A stretch of 64,000 nucleotides of DNA from Corynebacterium yonathiae (GCF_027570195.1 NZ_JAKMUZ010000006.1:1-64000), one strand, 5' to 3'; positions 8,683-16,761 are shown, counted from the stretch's first letter. Translations and numbers: made by a program. Notes: generated by a model from the letters alone, not told the origin.

Positions 8683-8772
8683 TTAGTCAGCGAAAACGAC
8701 CGCCTCGAGCTTTTCCATCAAAAGGGCAAAAAGGGCGATGGCAAGCGGTACCAGAATTACGAGTGAAATCAT
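8683..8772 (-). CDS. 29-aa single-pass membrane peptide
   Basis: A 29-codon frame encoding MISLVILVPLAIALFALLME followed by KLEAVVFAD. The first 19 residues are almost all hydrophobic, enough for one membrane helix, and the tail carries charges. AGGA is seven bases before the ATG. It lies between glxR and nth, divergent from nth by 28 bases. The layout is that of a small membrane protein; I do not recognise a family, and translation is unproven. Confidence 0.5.
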   Translation of the reverse strand: MISLVILVPLAIALFALLMEKLEAVVFAD

Positions 8773-8800
8773 GTTTTCCTAGTCTACTAAGCTTTATCCC

Positions 8801-9457
8801 ATGAATTCAGCACTGTCTGCGGCCAGCGCGCCGGAGTTACGGGCACCAGAGATAAATAGCCGCTTGGCACAGGAGTATCCGGATGCGCGATGCGCCTTGG
8901 ACTATGACTCCCCACTGCAGCTCTTGGTAGCCACGGTATTGTCGGCCCAATGCACGGATGAACGCGTGAATTCGGTGACCCCTGAACTCTTTGCCCGGTA
9001 CCCAGAGGCGGCGGATTATGCAGCGGCCCAGCGCTCGGATCTGGAACGCATCCTGCGCCCCTTGGGATTTCAGCGCGCCAAGGCGGGCCATCTTTTGGGC
9101 ATCGGGGAGAAGTTGGTGGCAGATTTTGCAGGCGAGGTCCCGCGCACGGTCAAAGAGCTCACTAGCCTGCCCGGCGTGGGGCGCAAGACCGCGCTGGTGG
9201 TGCTCGGAAACGCCTTCGGGATTCCCGGGCTGACGGTGGATACGCACTTCGGCCGCCTCATGCAGCGGCTCGGGCTAACGGGGGAGAAGACGCCGGTTAA
9301 GATTGAGCGGGACATCGCCAAGCTTTTGCCAGAAGAAGAGTGGACGATGTTCTCGCACCGCGTCATCTCTCATGGGCGTCAGATATGCCATGCGCGCACG
9401 CCGGAGTGTAAAGCATGCGTGCTGCGGGATATGTGCCCGACCGGTGTTGGGCGCTAG
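8801..9457 (+). CDS. nth: Endonuclease III
   Basis: A 218-aa DNA glycosylase/AP lyase of base excision repair that removes oxidised pyrimidines. The helix-hairpin-helix LPGVGRKTA (123-131) carries catalytic lysine 129; aspartate 147 lies in VDTHF. The [4Fe-4S] loop at the C-terminus has cysteines 196, 203, 206 and 212 in the C-x6-C-x2-C-x5-C spacing. It heads a run nth-thioredoxin-Nudix-marP identical in order to M. tuberculosis Rv3674c-Rv3671c. Confidence 0.97.
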   Translation: MNSALSAASAPELRAPEINSRLAQEYPDARCALDYDSPLQLLVATVLSAQCTDERVNSVTPELFARYPEAADYAAAQRSDLERILRPLGFQRAKAGHLLGIGEKLVADFAGEVPRTVKELTSLPGVGRKTALVVLGNAFGIPGLTVDTHFGRLMQRLGLTGEKTPVKIERDIAKLLPEEEWTMFSHRVISHGRQICHARTPECKACVLRDMCPTGVGR

Positions 9458-9466
9458 GCTAACGGT

Positions 9467-10030
9467 ATGAAGAACTACGTCCTTGGCACGGTGATTGCCG
9501 CGATCCTCGTTGCCGTTATCGCGGTAGTGGGCGTCTTGCAATTGCGGGGTGGGGACGGAGATGAGGGGGCGCCGTCAGGCGAGGCAAGCCCGCAAGAAAT
9601 ACCGCAGCGCCCGGACTGCCCGTCTGGCACCGTGGCCGGGGTGGAGCTGGAGTGTCTGGGCGGTGAAGCCGCCGGAAAACACACCGATGAAGGCGTGAGC
9701 GTAGTCAACGTATGGGCGTGGTGGTGCCAGCCGTGCCGCGCGGAGCTTCCCTATCTGCAGGAGGTGGCGGAGGAGCACCCAGAATGGCAGGTCGTGGGTG
9801 TGCACGCGGATAAGAACGCGGGAAATGGTGCGGCTTTCTTGAATGACTTGGGAGTGGATCTGCCGAGCTTCCAGGATTCGGATAATAAATTTGCCGGTGA
9901 GCTGGGGCTGCCGGGCGTGGTACCGGTCACCGTGGTGCTCCAGAACGGTAAGGTGCGCAAACAATTTGCACAGCCGTTTAGCTCCGCTGCGGAGATTGAA
10001 AAAGCCGTGGAGGAGGCGATTGCGGCATGA
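9467..10030 (+). CDS. Membrane-anchored TlpA/ResA-like thioredoxin
   Basis: A 187-aa thiol-disulfide protein. An uncleaved-looking hydrophobic anchor covers residues 5-25, then a low-complexity linker, then a thioredoxin fold with the redox motif WAWWCQPC (C87, C90). A second pair, C51 and C63, stands before the fold as in ResA/TlpA relatives. It faces outward and probably reduces or isomerises disulfides of exported proteins; the MarP-like protease two genes on contains a conserved disulfide pair. Nine bases after nth, and its stop overlaps the next start (ATGA). Confidence 0.88.
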   Translation: MKNYVLGTVIAAILVAVIAVVGVLQLRGGDGDEGAPSGEASPQEIPQRPDCPSGTVAGVELECLGGEAAGKHTDEGVSVVNVWAWWCQPCRAELPYLQEVAEEHPEWQVVGVHADKNAGNGAAFLNDLGVDLPSFQDSDNKFAGELGLPGVVPVTVVLQNGKVRKQFAQPFSSAAEIEKAVEEAIAA

Positions 10031-10728
10031 GCCAACTGCTTCCCGAGCGCACGCCAGAATGGCTGAAGCCGGCGTTGGGCGTAGACCCCAGTCAGGTGCA
10101 AGAGCTCATTGACAACCGCCAAGCCTCGTCGCTCAATGGCACCAATGTGCAGGTGCCGGTCAAACGGGAGGCGGCCGTGCTCATGCTGCTTAGCGGCGAG
10201 AGCGTGGAGAACGGCAGCATCTTGCTCACGCACCGCTCGCCGTCCATGCGTTCGCACTCCGGGCAGATCGCCTTCCCAGGCGGCCGCCGAGATCCCGCTG
10301 ATACCTCGCTGGTGGATACTGCGCTGCGGGAAGCCTGGGAAGAAACGGACCTGCAGCGAAATTCCGTGACCCCATTGGAACAGTGGGACCAGCTGCATAT
10401 TCGCGCCACCGGCAATCCGGTGAGCCCGATACTGGCGCATTGGACCCAGCCGGGGGAGGTCTATCCCGCCAGCCCAGATGAAACCGATGACGTATTTCTC
10501 ATGCCCATCCGGGAGTTGGTCGATCCACGCAATCGCTTCGTGGTGGGCTTTAGAAAATGGCAAGGACCAGCATTCCATGCCAATGGTTATGTTATTTGGG
10601 GCTTTACCGCCGGAGTGCTTTCAGCGCTCTTGCAACACTCCGGGTGGAGTGTTCCTTGGGATAACAATTCAGTCATGGACCTGCGTGACTCCCTCAAAAA
10701 CTCCCGCAATAATGAGAAGATGTCCTAA
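10027..10728 (+). CDS. Nudix hydrolase, probable CoA diphosphatase
   Basis: A 233-aa Nudix protein. The box runs from G85 to about 108, with REAWEET providing the catalytic glutamates (102, 105, 106). The extended motif before it, LLTHRSPSMRSHSGQIAFPGG, is the one that marks the CoA-diphosphatase (NudL/Pcd1) subgroup, which splits coenzyme A to 3',5'-ADP and phosphopantetheine. Start codon overlaps the previous stop, so the pair is coupled. CoA specificity is inferred from the motif. Confidence 0.88.
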   Translation: MSQLLPERTPEWLKPALGVDPSQVQELIDNRQASSLNGTNVQVPVKREAAVLMLLSGESVENGSILLTHRSPSMRSHSGQIAFPGGRRDPADTSLVDTALREAWEETDLQRNSVTPLEQWDQLHIRATGNPVSPILAHWTQPGEVYPASPDETDDVFLMPIRELVDPRNRFVVGFRKWQGPAFHANGYVIWGFTAGVLSALLQHSGWSVPWDNNSVMDLRDSLKNSRNNEKMS

Positions 10729-10785
10729 CCGCTTGTGCCGCGGTACGTGTACGTCTTAACTCCCAGATAGAAAGAACCCATAGCC

Positions 10786-11982
10786 ATGACTCCTGCGCTT
10801 ATCGTTGACGGCCTGATCGTGGTCGCCGTCCTTGTGGCGCTACTGAGTGGGTGGCGCAATGGCGCCCTCGCGGCGGTATTGGCCTCCATTGGCGTCGGCG
10901 CTGGGATAGTGTTGGGCATTGCCGTGGCACCGGCCGCGCTGCGTCTGGTGGAACAGCCCTCGTTGCGCTTGCTGCTTTTGGTAGGAATTTTGGTGCTTTT
11001 TGTGGGCATCGGACAGCTCATCGGCTCCTCGTTGGGTGGCAGTGTGCGCGACCGCATGAAGGCGCGCACGACGCAGCGCCTCGATTCTGCGGTGGGTGCG
11101 GTATTCCAAGCATTTGCCGCTCTGGTGGTTATCTGGTTGATTTCTATCCCCGTGGCTACCAACTTAGGCGGCGCGGCTGGTCAGGGGCTGCGTGAATCGC
11201 GCATTCTGGGCAACCTCAACTCGGCCGCGCCGGCGCGGGTAGCGGCGCTGCCTAATGGCGTCGCGGCGATGCTCAATGAGTCCGGCCTGCCGCCATTAGT
11301 GTCGCCGTGGCAAAACTCTATTAGTACTGAGGAGGTAGAAGAGCCGGACCCAGACGTGCAGGATCCGGAGTTGGTGCGCCGGATGCGGCCCTCCATTATT
11401 CACGTGCTAGGCGACGCCGAAGAGTGCTCCCGCCGCCTCATGGGTTCCGGCTTCGTAACGGCCGATGACTACGTGATTACCAATGCCCACGTGGTGGCCG
11501 GTACGCAGACTGTGCGCCTCGATACCAAGTTGGGTCTTAAGGACGCCACCGTGGTCTATTACAACCCGGACGTGGATGTGGCGGTGCTACATGCGCGCGA
11601 TCTGGGCATCGATCCGTTGCCGTGGGCCCAGGCCTCGGCCCAGACGGGCGATGATGCCATGGTCATGGGCTTCCCGCATTCCGGTCCTTTTGACGCCGAG
11701 ATGGCACGTGTGCGCGATCGCATCACCATTTCCGGCCCGGATATTTACTCCCACGGGCATGTGGAGCGCGATTCCTACACCGTGCGCGGCAATATCCAGC
11801 AAGGAAATTCCGGCGGACCGCTGGTCAATACGGCCGGCGAGGTCCTCGGCGTGGTCTTTGGCGCCTCGGTAGATGACACCGAGACGGGCTATGCCCTAAC
11901 TGCTGATGAGGTCAACCGCCAGGTCGGAGATGTCACGCAGCTTACCCACCCGGTAGATACCGGGGAGTGCGTGGCGCACTAG
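10786..11982 (+). CDS. marP: MarP-like periplasmic serine protease
   Basis: A 398-aa membrane protease. The first 125 residues hold four hydrophobic helices (CvpA-like domain); the rest is a chymotrypsin-like domain outside the membrane. The triad is readable: H235 in TNAHVVAG, D264 in PDVDVAV, S342 in GNSGGP. Cysteines 214 and 395 are at the places of the disulfide described for M. tuberculosis MarP, which is needed for acid and oxidative stress survival and activates a peptidoglycan hydrolase. Position after the Nudix gene is also conserved. Function is by homology. Confidence 0.92.
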   Translation: MTPALIVDGLIVVAVLVALLSGWRNGALAAVLASIGVGAGIVLGIAVAPAALRLVEQPSLRLLLLVGILVLFVGIGQLIGSSLGGSVRDRMKARTTQRLDSAVGAVFQAFAALVVIWLISIPVATNLGGAAGQGLRESRILGNLNSAAPARVAALPNGVAAMLNESGLPPLVSPWQNSISTEEVEEPDPDVQDPELVRRMRPSIIHVLGDAEECSRRLMGSGFVTADDYVITNAHVVAGTQTVRLDTKLGLKDATVVYYNPDVDVAVLHARDLGIDPLPWAQASAQTGDDAMVMGFPHSGPFDAEMARVRDRITISGPDIYSHGHVERDSYTVRGNIQQGNSGGPLVNTAGEVLGVVFGASVDDTETGYALTADEVNRQVGDVTQLTHPVDTGECVAH

Positions 11983-12893
11983 CTATGTTCTCGTAGCCAC
12001 GCCGCCAGCGTGGAGATGAAGTCCGCAGGTGCTTCCAGGTGCGGTAGGTTCTTCGCACCGGGGACGGTTGTAGCGGTAAATTCGCGGCCGGCGCGCATGG
12101 CGGCGCGGCGGACGACGGGGTTCCACAGCCGCTGCTGGGCGTGGATAAAAAGTACAGGTCGTTTTACCGCTAATTCCACCCAGGTCAGGGGTACAACTGC
12201 GGTGCGCATGCGGTGGTTCCAGAGGATGCCGCGGCGCACGCTGCCGATGCGGGAGGCACGCAGGCGGAGATCGAGGATGCGGTCAAAGGTGGCTCCGGCA
12301 AGCGAAGCGCCCGTATCCAGCTCCAGTTCCTTGCGGTAGGCGCGCGGGCTGAGCAGCAGGTTCTGCGCGCGGGTGATGCGGGGCAGGCGGCACAATAGGG
12401 AACGCAGGTTGATCCACCCGAAATCCCACGGGCGGGCGGCAATCGCGCGGCGCAAATCTACCGGGTGAGCGGCAGAGATGGAAGCCAAGCCGCGTACCCG
12501 CTCGGGGCGCTCAGCAGCCAGACACCACGCTACCGCGCCGCCGGTATCGGCGCCTACTACAAAGGCGTCGTCATGGCCCAAGGCCTGGATGAGGCCGCTA
12601 ATATCTCCTACCAAGGTGCGGATATCCTGCCCCGCATCGATGGGCGGCTTATCGGACATGCCAAAGCCTCGCATGTCCACGGCCGCGACGTGAAAACCGC
12701 GCTGCGCAAGCGGCGCAATGACGTCTTGATAGTCAAACCATCCGCCGAAGGCGCCGTGGATTAGCACCACCAGGGGGTGCGAGCTATCGCCCGCTGTGGC
12801 CACGTGTAAGCGGATGCCGCGGGTGTGGACGAACTCATGCGCAAACGGTCCATCCAGCTCCACCGTTGAGGGAGGCAAGGGTGCGAAGGCCAT
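11979..12893 (-). CDS. Alpha/beta hydrolase (EphE-like)
   Basis: A 304-aa alpha/beta hydrolase. The oxyanion segment HGAFGGWFDYQ (about 45-55) and the nucleophile elbow GADTGG (near 113-118) with aspartate as nucleophile point to epoxide hydrolases or dehalogenases rather than esterases. The terminal histidine lies in LPHLEAP near 285. It overlaps the end of marP by four bases on the opposite strand and matches M. tuberculosis Rv3670 (ephE) in position. Substrate unknown. Confidence 0.82.
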   Translation of the reverse strand: MAFAPLPPSTVELDGPFAHEFVHTRGIRLHVATAGDSSHPLVVLIHGAFGGWFDYQDVIAPLAQRGFHVAAVDMRGFGMSDKPPIDAGQDIRTLVGDISGLIQALGHDDAFVVGADTGGAVAWCLAAERPERVRGLASISAAHPVDLRRAIAARPWDFGWINLRSLLCRLPRITRAQNLLLSPRAYRKELELDTGASLAGATFDRILDLRLRASRIGSVRRGILWNHRMRTAVVPLTWVELAVKRPVLFIHAQQRLWNPVVRRAAMRAGREFTATTVPGAKNLPHLEAPADFISTLAAWLREHS

Positions 12894-13029
12894 TGTGCCG
12901 CCTTTCTATAGTTGGGGCAGAAACGGTAGAGGAAAGGGAGGAAGTACACAAAATCCGCCCCAGGCTAGCTAGGGCGGATAGAGAGTGCACGAACGCGTGG
13001 CGTGGTGCGTGTGCGTGGCGCGTGTTGGT

Positions 13030-13533
13030 TTAGGTGTAGAGGCCGTGGGTGTTCTTACGGTCCAGGGACTTCTGCGCCTTGCCCGGAACCAGGTTCTTGA
13101 GTTCCTTGGTGGAGTCAATGGTCTTCTGCGGGGCCTTGACCTGCTTGACGTTCTTCAGTCCAACGAAGGCCAGGATGCCGGCGATCACGATCATGATCAA
13201 AAAGACGATCAGGAACGCTGCCCAGCGGTCGAGCCAGACGGCGAGGAGCTCTGCCAAGAAGAAGAAAAAGAAGAAAGAGCTATACAGCGCGATGGTGCCA
13301 GCGCCGCCGAAGAAGCCGGCACCGATGCCGCCCTTCTTTGCGGACTCTGCCAGCTCGGTCTTAGCCAGCTCCACCTCGGAGCGCACGAGCTGGGACATCT
13401 GCTCGGTAGCATTGGAGACCAGCTGGCCCACCGAAGTCTCGGACGAGGATGTATCCACGTCACTCAAAGGGATAGAGTTCACCTTCGGTGCAAATTGATC
13501 AGTACCGTCGGTAAAAAGTCCATCGTTGCTCAC
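13030..13533 (-). CDS. Phage-holin-family (actinobacterial holin-X) membrane protein
   Basis: A 167-aa protein: a serine-rich N-terminus, an amphipathic helix (VGQLVSNATEQMSQLVRSEVELAKTE, split here only for description), two membrane helices (about 75-95 and 100-125, the first with six phenylalanines in a row) and a basic tail. This is the chromosomal holin superfamily III layout common in actinobacteria, not evidence of a prophage. GTG start with AGGAG upstream. Same place as M. tuberculosis Rv3669. Role unknown. Confidence 0.8.
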   Translation of the reverse strand: MSNDGLFTDGTDQFAPKVNSIPLSDVDTSSSETSVGQLVSNATEQMSQLVRSEVELAKTELAESAKKGGIGAGFFGGAGTIALYSSFFFFFFLAELLAVWLDRWAAFLIVFLIMIVIAGILAFVGLKNVKQVKAPQKTIDSTKELKNLVPGKAQKSLDRKNTHGLYT

Positions 13534-13641
13534 GATTAAATCTCCTCGCGTTTATCTAAACCTTGTAATGTCCCTAATAATAATGGAATCACTATTATCC
13601 CATGGTGCCACGCATGCTTAGGGACTTCCACGGCTATCCTA

Positions 13642-14358
13642 ATGGATATGTCAGAAAATGACGCGTTATCCCCGCTGTTTCGCCTGCCGGGGGTGAAAGA
13701 AAGTGCAGAAAAAGCCGCCGCCGCCATCGCCCGAGCGCACCGCCGACCTGCAGGATTGCGGAAGTTTAAGGTCATCTCCGCAGAGTCCCTCATACGCGGC
13801 GCCCGTGCCAGCGTGGCGTTGGATGGACACGCCATCCCCCCACATCCGGGCCCAGAAGATATGAAAGATGGACCGCTGGCCAGCGCCGTTAGCGCCTATT
13901 CCGTGGCCGCGCCGGAGCTCCTCGACGCCACGGTGCGCTCCTTCGCCCGGGCGCCACTGCAGGTATTAGCGCGCATCGACGTCGCGGCCGGTGGCACCGG
14001 TATCCCAGTCGGCGAAAGCGCACGACTGCAAGGGCTGGGTCGGCTTATCGCGCAGGGGAGCGGTCCTGCCTTCGACTTCCTGCTGCCGAGCGTGGTTCAT
14101 GCCGAAATTGCTGCCAGCCAGTTTTTCGGCCCTCGCAGCGGCCTCGTCGCCCGCGTGGCTTCCCGCCTTGCCGCAGTGCATACAGGCTTGGATCCGCGCG
14201 GTTTCGCTGTGCCCGAGGTTTACTTCACCCGCCACCGCAGCGAATATGCCGCCGCGGTAGACAACTACCGCACCGCGTCTGCTGAAGCACTTGTTACACA
14301 CCTCGCCGCTTGGGCCGCCGGCGGCAAAGAAGCCGACGCGATTGCCAGAGCGGCCTAG
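13642..14358 (+). CDS. Fic-like protein with altered catalytic loop
   Basis: A 238-aa, largely helical protein. It shows HAEIAASQ followed by FFGPRSGLVAR (about 153-171), which lines up with the Fic core H-P-F-x-(D/E)-G-N-G-R-x-x-R but with glutamine for the catalytic histidine and serine for the asparagine. An N-terminal RASVALDG (56-62) recalls the Fic inhibitory-helix region. It lies between the holin-like gene and the HAD phosphatase, where other actinobacteria have a gene annotated only as hypothetical or oxidoreductase. The Fic link is my reading of a weak motif; the gene is real by codon usage and context. Confidence 0.6.
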   Translation: MDMSENDALSPLFRLPGVKESAEKAAAAIARAHRRPAGLRKFKVISAESLIRGARASVALDGHAIPPHPGPEDMKDGPLASAVSAYSVAAPELLDATVRSFARAPLQVLARIDVAAGGTGIPVGESARLQGLGRLIAQGSGPAFDFLLPSVVHAEIAASQFFGPRSGLVARVASRLAAVHTGLDPRGFAVPEVYFTRHRSEYAAAVDNYRTASAEALVTHLAAWAAGGKEADAIARAA

Positions 14359-14366
14359 AAGGCGCG

Positions 14367-15236
14367 CTATGGGTCTCGCTTTAGCTGCCCAAAGCGGTTT
14401 GGGTGCTGGGCGAGCCACAATCCGGCGCCGATAGCCGCCGCGGTCCCTGCCAGTACGGAGGCACCGATGCCAATTTTCTTGGCAGACGGAGCGGGCAATA
14501 GTGGCACTGGGTCCTTAAAGGAACGTATATCCCACTCGTGGGCTAGGGCGTGGCGGTGTAAGTGCTTGTCTGGATTGACTGCAACGGGGTGGCCGACCTT
14601 CTCTAACATGGGGATATCCGTAGCGGAATCCGAATAGGCGTAGCTGGCACTGAGGTCGATGTTTTCTGCGGTTGCGGTGCGCTCCAGCGCCTTCGCCTTA
14701 TGTGGGCCCTTGCAATAAAAGAGCACCTCGCCGGTAAAAAGTCCGTCCTCTTCTGCCAATTCCGTGGCGATGACGTGCTCGACGCCGAGTTCCTCTGCGA
14801 TTATGTCTACCAGCACGGCGGCAGAGGCAGAGACAATGACGACGTGATCGCCAGCGGCGCGGTGGGCGCGAATAAGCTCACGGGCTTCGGCATAAATAGA
14901 GGGGGTGACTACTTGGTGCATGGTCTCCCGGGCGATGGCGCGCACCTCCTCCACAGACCAGCCGGTAATCATCGCCGTGAGTTGATCGCGGGTGGTATCC
15001 ATGCCTTCGCTGGAAAGGCCCGAAAACATATAGCTGGCCTTAGCCAATGAGAGCTGTAGTGCCTCGGTTGGGGAGATGAGCCCGTTGTGTAGGAACTCGC
15101 GGCCAAAAGCATAGGCCGAGGAGGTAGCGATTATGGTTTTATCGAGGTCGAAAAACGCCGCGGTGCGTGCGTGGTCACCGCCGGCGCGAGTCATGCTAGC
15201 GGGGCGGGACTGATGGGGCTCGCGGGAATTAGTCAT
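14367..15236 (-). CDS. HAD-IB family phosphatase (SerB-like)
   Basis: A 289-aa haloacid-dehalogenase phosphatase. Motif I DLDKT has the nucleophile D30 and D32; motif II is in VIVSASAAV near 135; the lysine and GDS/YSDSATD motif near 215 complete the set. Subfamily IB includes phosphoserine phosphatases and lysophospholipid phosphatases. A hydrophobic helix near the C-terminus (about 255-275) suggests membrane attachment. It corresponds to M. tuberculosis Rv3661, and as there it lies beside the 6C RNA and ssd. Substrate unknown. Confidence 0.85.
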   Translation of the reverse strand: MTNSREPHQSRPASMTRAGGDHARTAAFFDLDKTIIATSSAYAFGREFLHNGLISPTEALQLSLAKASYMFSGLSSEGMDTTRDQLTAMITGWSVEEVRAIARETMHQVVTPSIYAEARELIRAHRAAGDHVVIVSASAAVLVDIIAEELGVEHVIATELAEEDGLFTGEVLFYCKGPHKAKALERTATAENIDLSASYAYSDSATDIPMLEKVGHPVAVNPDKHLHRHALAHEWDIRSFKDPVPLLPAPSAKKIGIGASVLAGTAAAIGAGLWLAQHPNRFGQLKRDP

Positions 15237-15336
15237 GATCTGCTGCCGAGTCTAGCCGCCCTTCGTACTTGGTGGTGTAGAAGTGGCTGCCGTTAATGGT
15301 GATTTGCGTGTCAATGATGAGGGAATGGTGACCCAC
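15229..15336 (-). CDS. Possible 35-aa protein upstream of the HAD phosphatase
   Basis: A 35-codon frame from a GTG at 15336 reads MGHHSLIIDTQITINGSHFY and then TTKYEGRLDSAADHD, a balanced, protein-like composition. Its stop overlaps the ATG of the HAD gene, as expected for coupled genes. The ribosome site is weak and I know no family, so it may be chance. Confidence 0.33.
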   Translation of the reverse strand: MGHHSLIIDTQITINGSHFYTTKYEGRLDSAADHD

Positions 15337-15408
15337 GCGGAGTGGTACTTAGTGAACATGCATTCGGTGCAGGTCAGCGCCATGGCTGTGGAATTCTCCT
15401 GTTAGCTG

Positions 15409-15437
15409 TTGTGATTGAGTAGTGATCATGTCATAAT
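15409..15437 (+). promoter_or_regulatory. Promoter of the 6C RNA
   Basis: TTGTGA at 15409-15414 and CATAAT at 15432-15437, 17 bases apart, a good housekeeping-sigma promoter. The predicted start falls near 15444, just before the first 6C hairpin. Confidence 0.6.
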
Positions 15438-15443
15438 AATGCG

Positions 15444-15541
15444 TGCAAGGCCCCGATATACCGTGCGGCCTGCCCCGGCTCACCCCCCGAGGCCGGGTTA
15501 CTGACGGCCCGCGCGCACACCCCCCGATGCGCGGGCCGTCA
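15444..15541 (+). ncRNA. 6C small RNA
   Basis: Two hairpins each carry a run of exactly six C in the loop, the defining feature of the actinobacterial 6C RNA. Hairpin one: CCCGGC (15474-15479) with GCCGGG (15492-15497), CCCCCC at 15483-15488. Hairpin two: a perfect 12-base stem, GACGGCCCGCGC (15503-15514) with its complement at 15529-15540, and CCCCCC at 15520-15525. The place between the HAD phosphatase and ssd is the same as that of the M. tuberculosis 6C RNA (Rv3660c-Rv3661 gap). The C-rich loops are thought to pair with G-rich ribosome-site regions. Ends are estimates. Confidence 0.88.
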
Positions 15542-15568
15542 CCTATATCTACCGCCGTGTGGAGAAAG

Positions 15569-15640
15569 TTATCCACAGAATTTTGGTTGAAATAGCAACA
15601 AAATCGGGCCTAGGTAGTGATCGGCGCAGGGTTATCCACA
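15569..15640 (+). promoter_or_regulatory. Two perfect DnaA boxes upstream of ssd
   Basis: TTATCCACA occurs at 15569-15577 and 15632-15640 in the same orientation, 63 bases apart, close to six helix turns; both are within an identical 11-mer GTTATCCACAG. They lie 54-125 bases before the ssd start, where DnaA bound to them could control the ssd-tad operon. No dnaA, dnaN or AT-rich unwinding region is nearby, so this is not the origin. Confidence 0.55.
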
Positions 15641-15693
15641 GCGTTGGCTGCGGTGGCTTACTGCGGTTGCGCGAATGCTTCAGGCTATGAGGC

Positions 15694-16761
15694 ATGAACG
15701 CATTACACCCTGAATCCGCAGCCATTGTCGTAGCCATTGGTGATGAGGCACTGCGCGCCGAGGCCGTCCACGCCGCGGCGGCTACCAGCCACGATGTGCT
15801 TACTGTGACCGATCCCCGCGATATCCCGCGCAGCCTGCCGGGGGCCTATGCGGTGTTAGTTGATTCCCTCATGGCTCGCGTGGTGGCGGCAGCGCAGCGC
15901 ACCCACACCGCGTCTATGCCGGTGCTTTTCCTCGCTGCCGATCCCGGGCCGATTGATTATGAGGCGGCGTTGGCCTGCCACGCGGAGAGTGCCTTTATTA
16001 TTCCCGCCCAGGTCAAGGAGCTGCTTGCGAGTATTGCCGCGGCGGGCGCCCCGCAGGAAACGCGGCCGGGTAGCGCCACCATCGCAGTGGTTGGCGCGAG
16101 CGGCGGCGTGGGGAGCTCTACTTTTGCCGCCGCGTTGGCCCGCACCCAATGCGCTACCGATGGCCGCGCCTTGCTTGTCGACGCCCACCCTCACTCCGGC
16201 GGGCTCGACCTTCTGCTTGGCGTAGAAGCCGAACCGGGGGCGCGTTGGCCGGAGCTTACCGTAAGTGATGGCAGCATCGATGCCGCCGATCTTCACCGCG
16301 CGCTGCCGAGCGCACCGGATGGGGTAGCGGTGCTATCTGCCGCGCGCAGCACCGTCGCGGATCCCTTCCATTTGGAAAAGGACCTGCTCGCACGGGTGGT
16401 AGGCGCGGCTCACGCTGGTGAAGGATTATGCGTGGTGGATTGCACTCCAGAGACCATCCCGGATGCGTGTACCCACGTGGTTGTCTTGGTGGCCGCGGAG
16501 GTGCGGTCGGCCGCAGCGGCTGCGCAGCTTCTTGTCCAGCTCGATGCCGCGCGGCGCAGTTGTGTGGTGGTGCTGCGGCAACGCCAGTGGGCGTCGTTAA
16601 GCGCAGCGGAAGTAGAACGCATCGTCCATAGCGCGGTGCTGGCAGAATTGCCGACGCTGCGGGGGCTCACGCGCGCGGTGGAAATCGGCGGCCTGCCGCA
16701 GCGTCTCCCCGCTGCCTTGCGTAAGGCCGCAAGCGCGGTACTCGAGGAGGTCGGCGCATGA
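15694..16761 (+). CDS. ssd: Ssd/CpaE-like septum-site and pilus-locus ATPase
   Basis: A 355-aa MinD/ParA-superfamily protein. An N-terminal receiver-like region (1-120) precedes a P-loop-like GASGGVGSST (134-143) in which the lysines of the usual KGGxGKT are replaced, as in M. tuberculosis Ssd (Rv3660c), which inhibits septum formation and affects dormancy genes. Next residues LLVDAHPHSGGLDLLLG form the Walker A'-like aspartate region. It heads the tad operon with a four-base overlap to tadA, so it probably places the pilus machine or links it to division. ATP hydrolysis is doubtful. Confidence 0.85.
   Translation: MNALHPESAAIVVAIGDEALRAEAVHAAAATSHDVLTVTDPRDIPRSLPGAYAVLVDSLMARVVAAAQRTHTASMPVLFLAADPGPIDYEAALACHAESAFIIPAQVKELLASIAAAGAPQETRPGSATIAVVGASGGVGSSTFAAALARTQCATDGRALLVDAHPHSGGLDLLLGVEAEPGARWPELTVSDGSIDAADLHRALPSAPDGVAVLSAARSTVADPFHLEKDLLARVVGAAHAGEGLCVVDCTPETIPDACTHVVVLVAAEVRSAAAAAQLLVQLDAARRSCVVVLRQRQWASLSAAEVERIVHSAVLAELPTLRGLTRAVEIGGLPQRLPAALRKAASAVLEEVGA

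Noticed and set aside
13260-13300. Prophage, from the holin-like gene
   Set aside because: No phage structural, integrase or lysis genes nearby; this holin family is chromosomal in actinobacteria.
15569-15640. Replication origin
   Set aside because: Only two DnaA boxes and no dnaA, dnaN, rpmH or AT-rich unwinding region.
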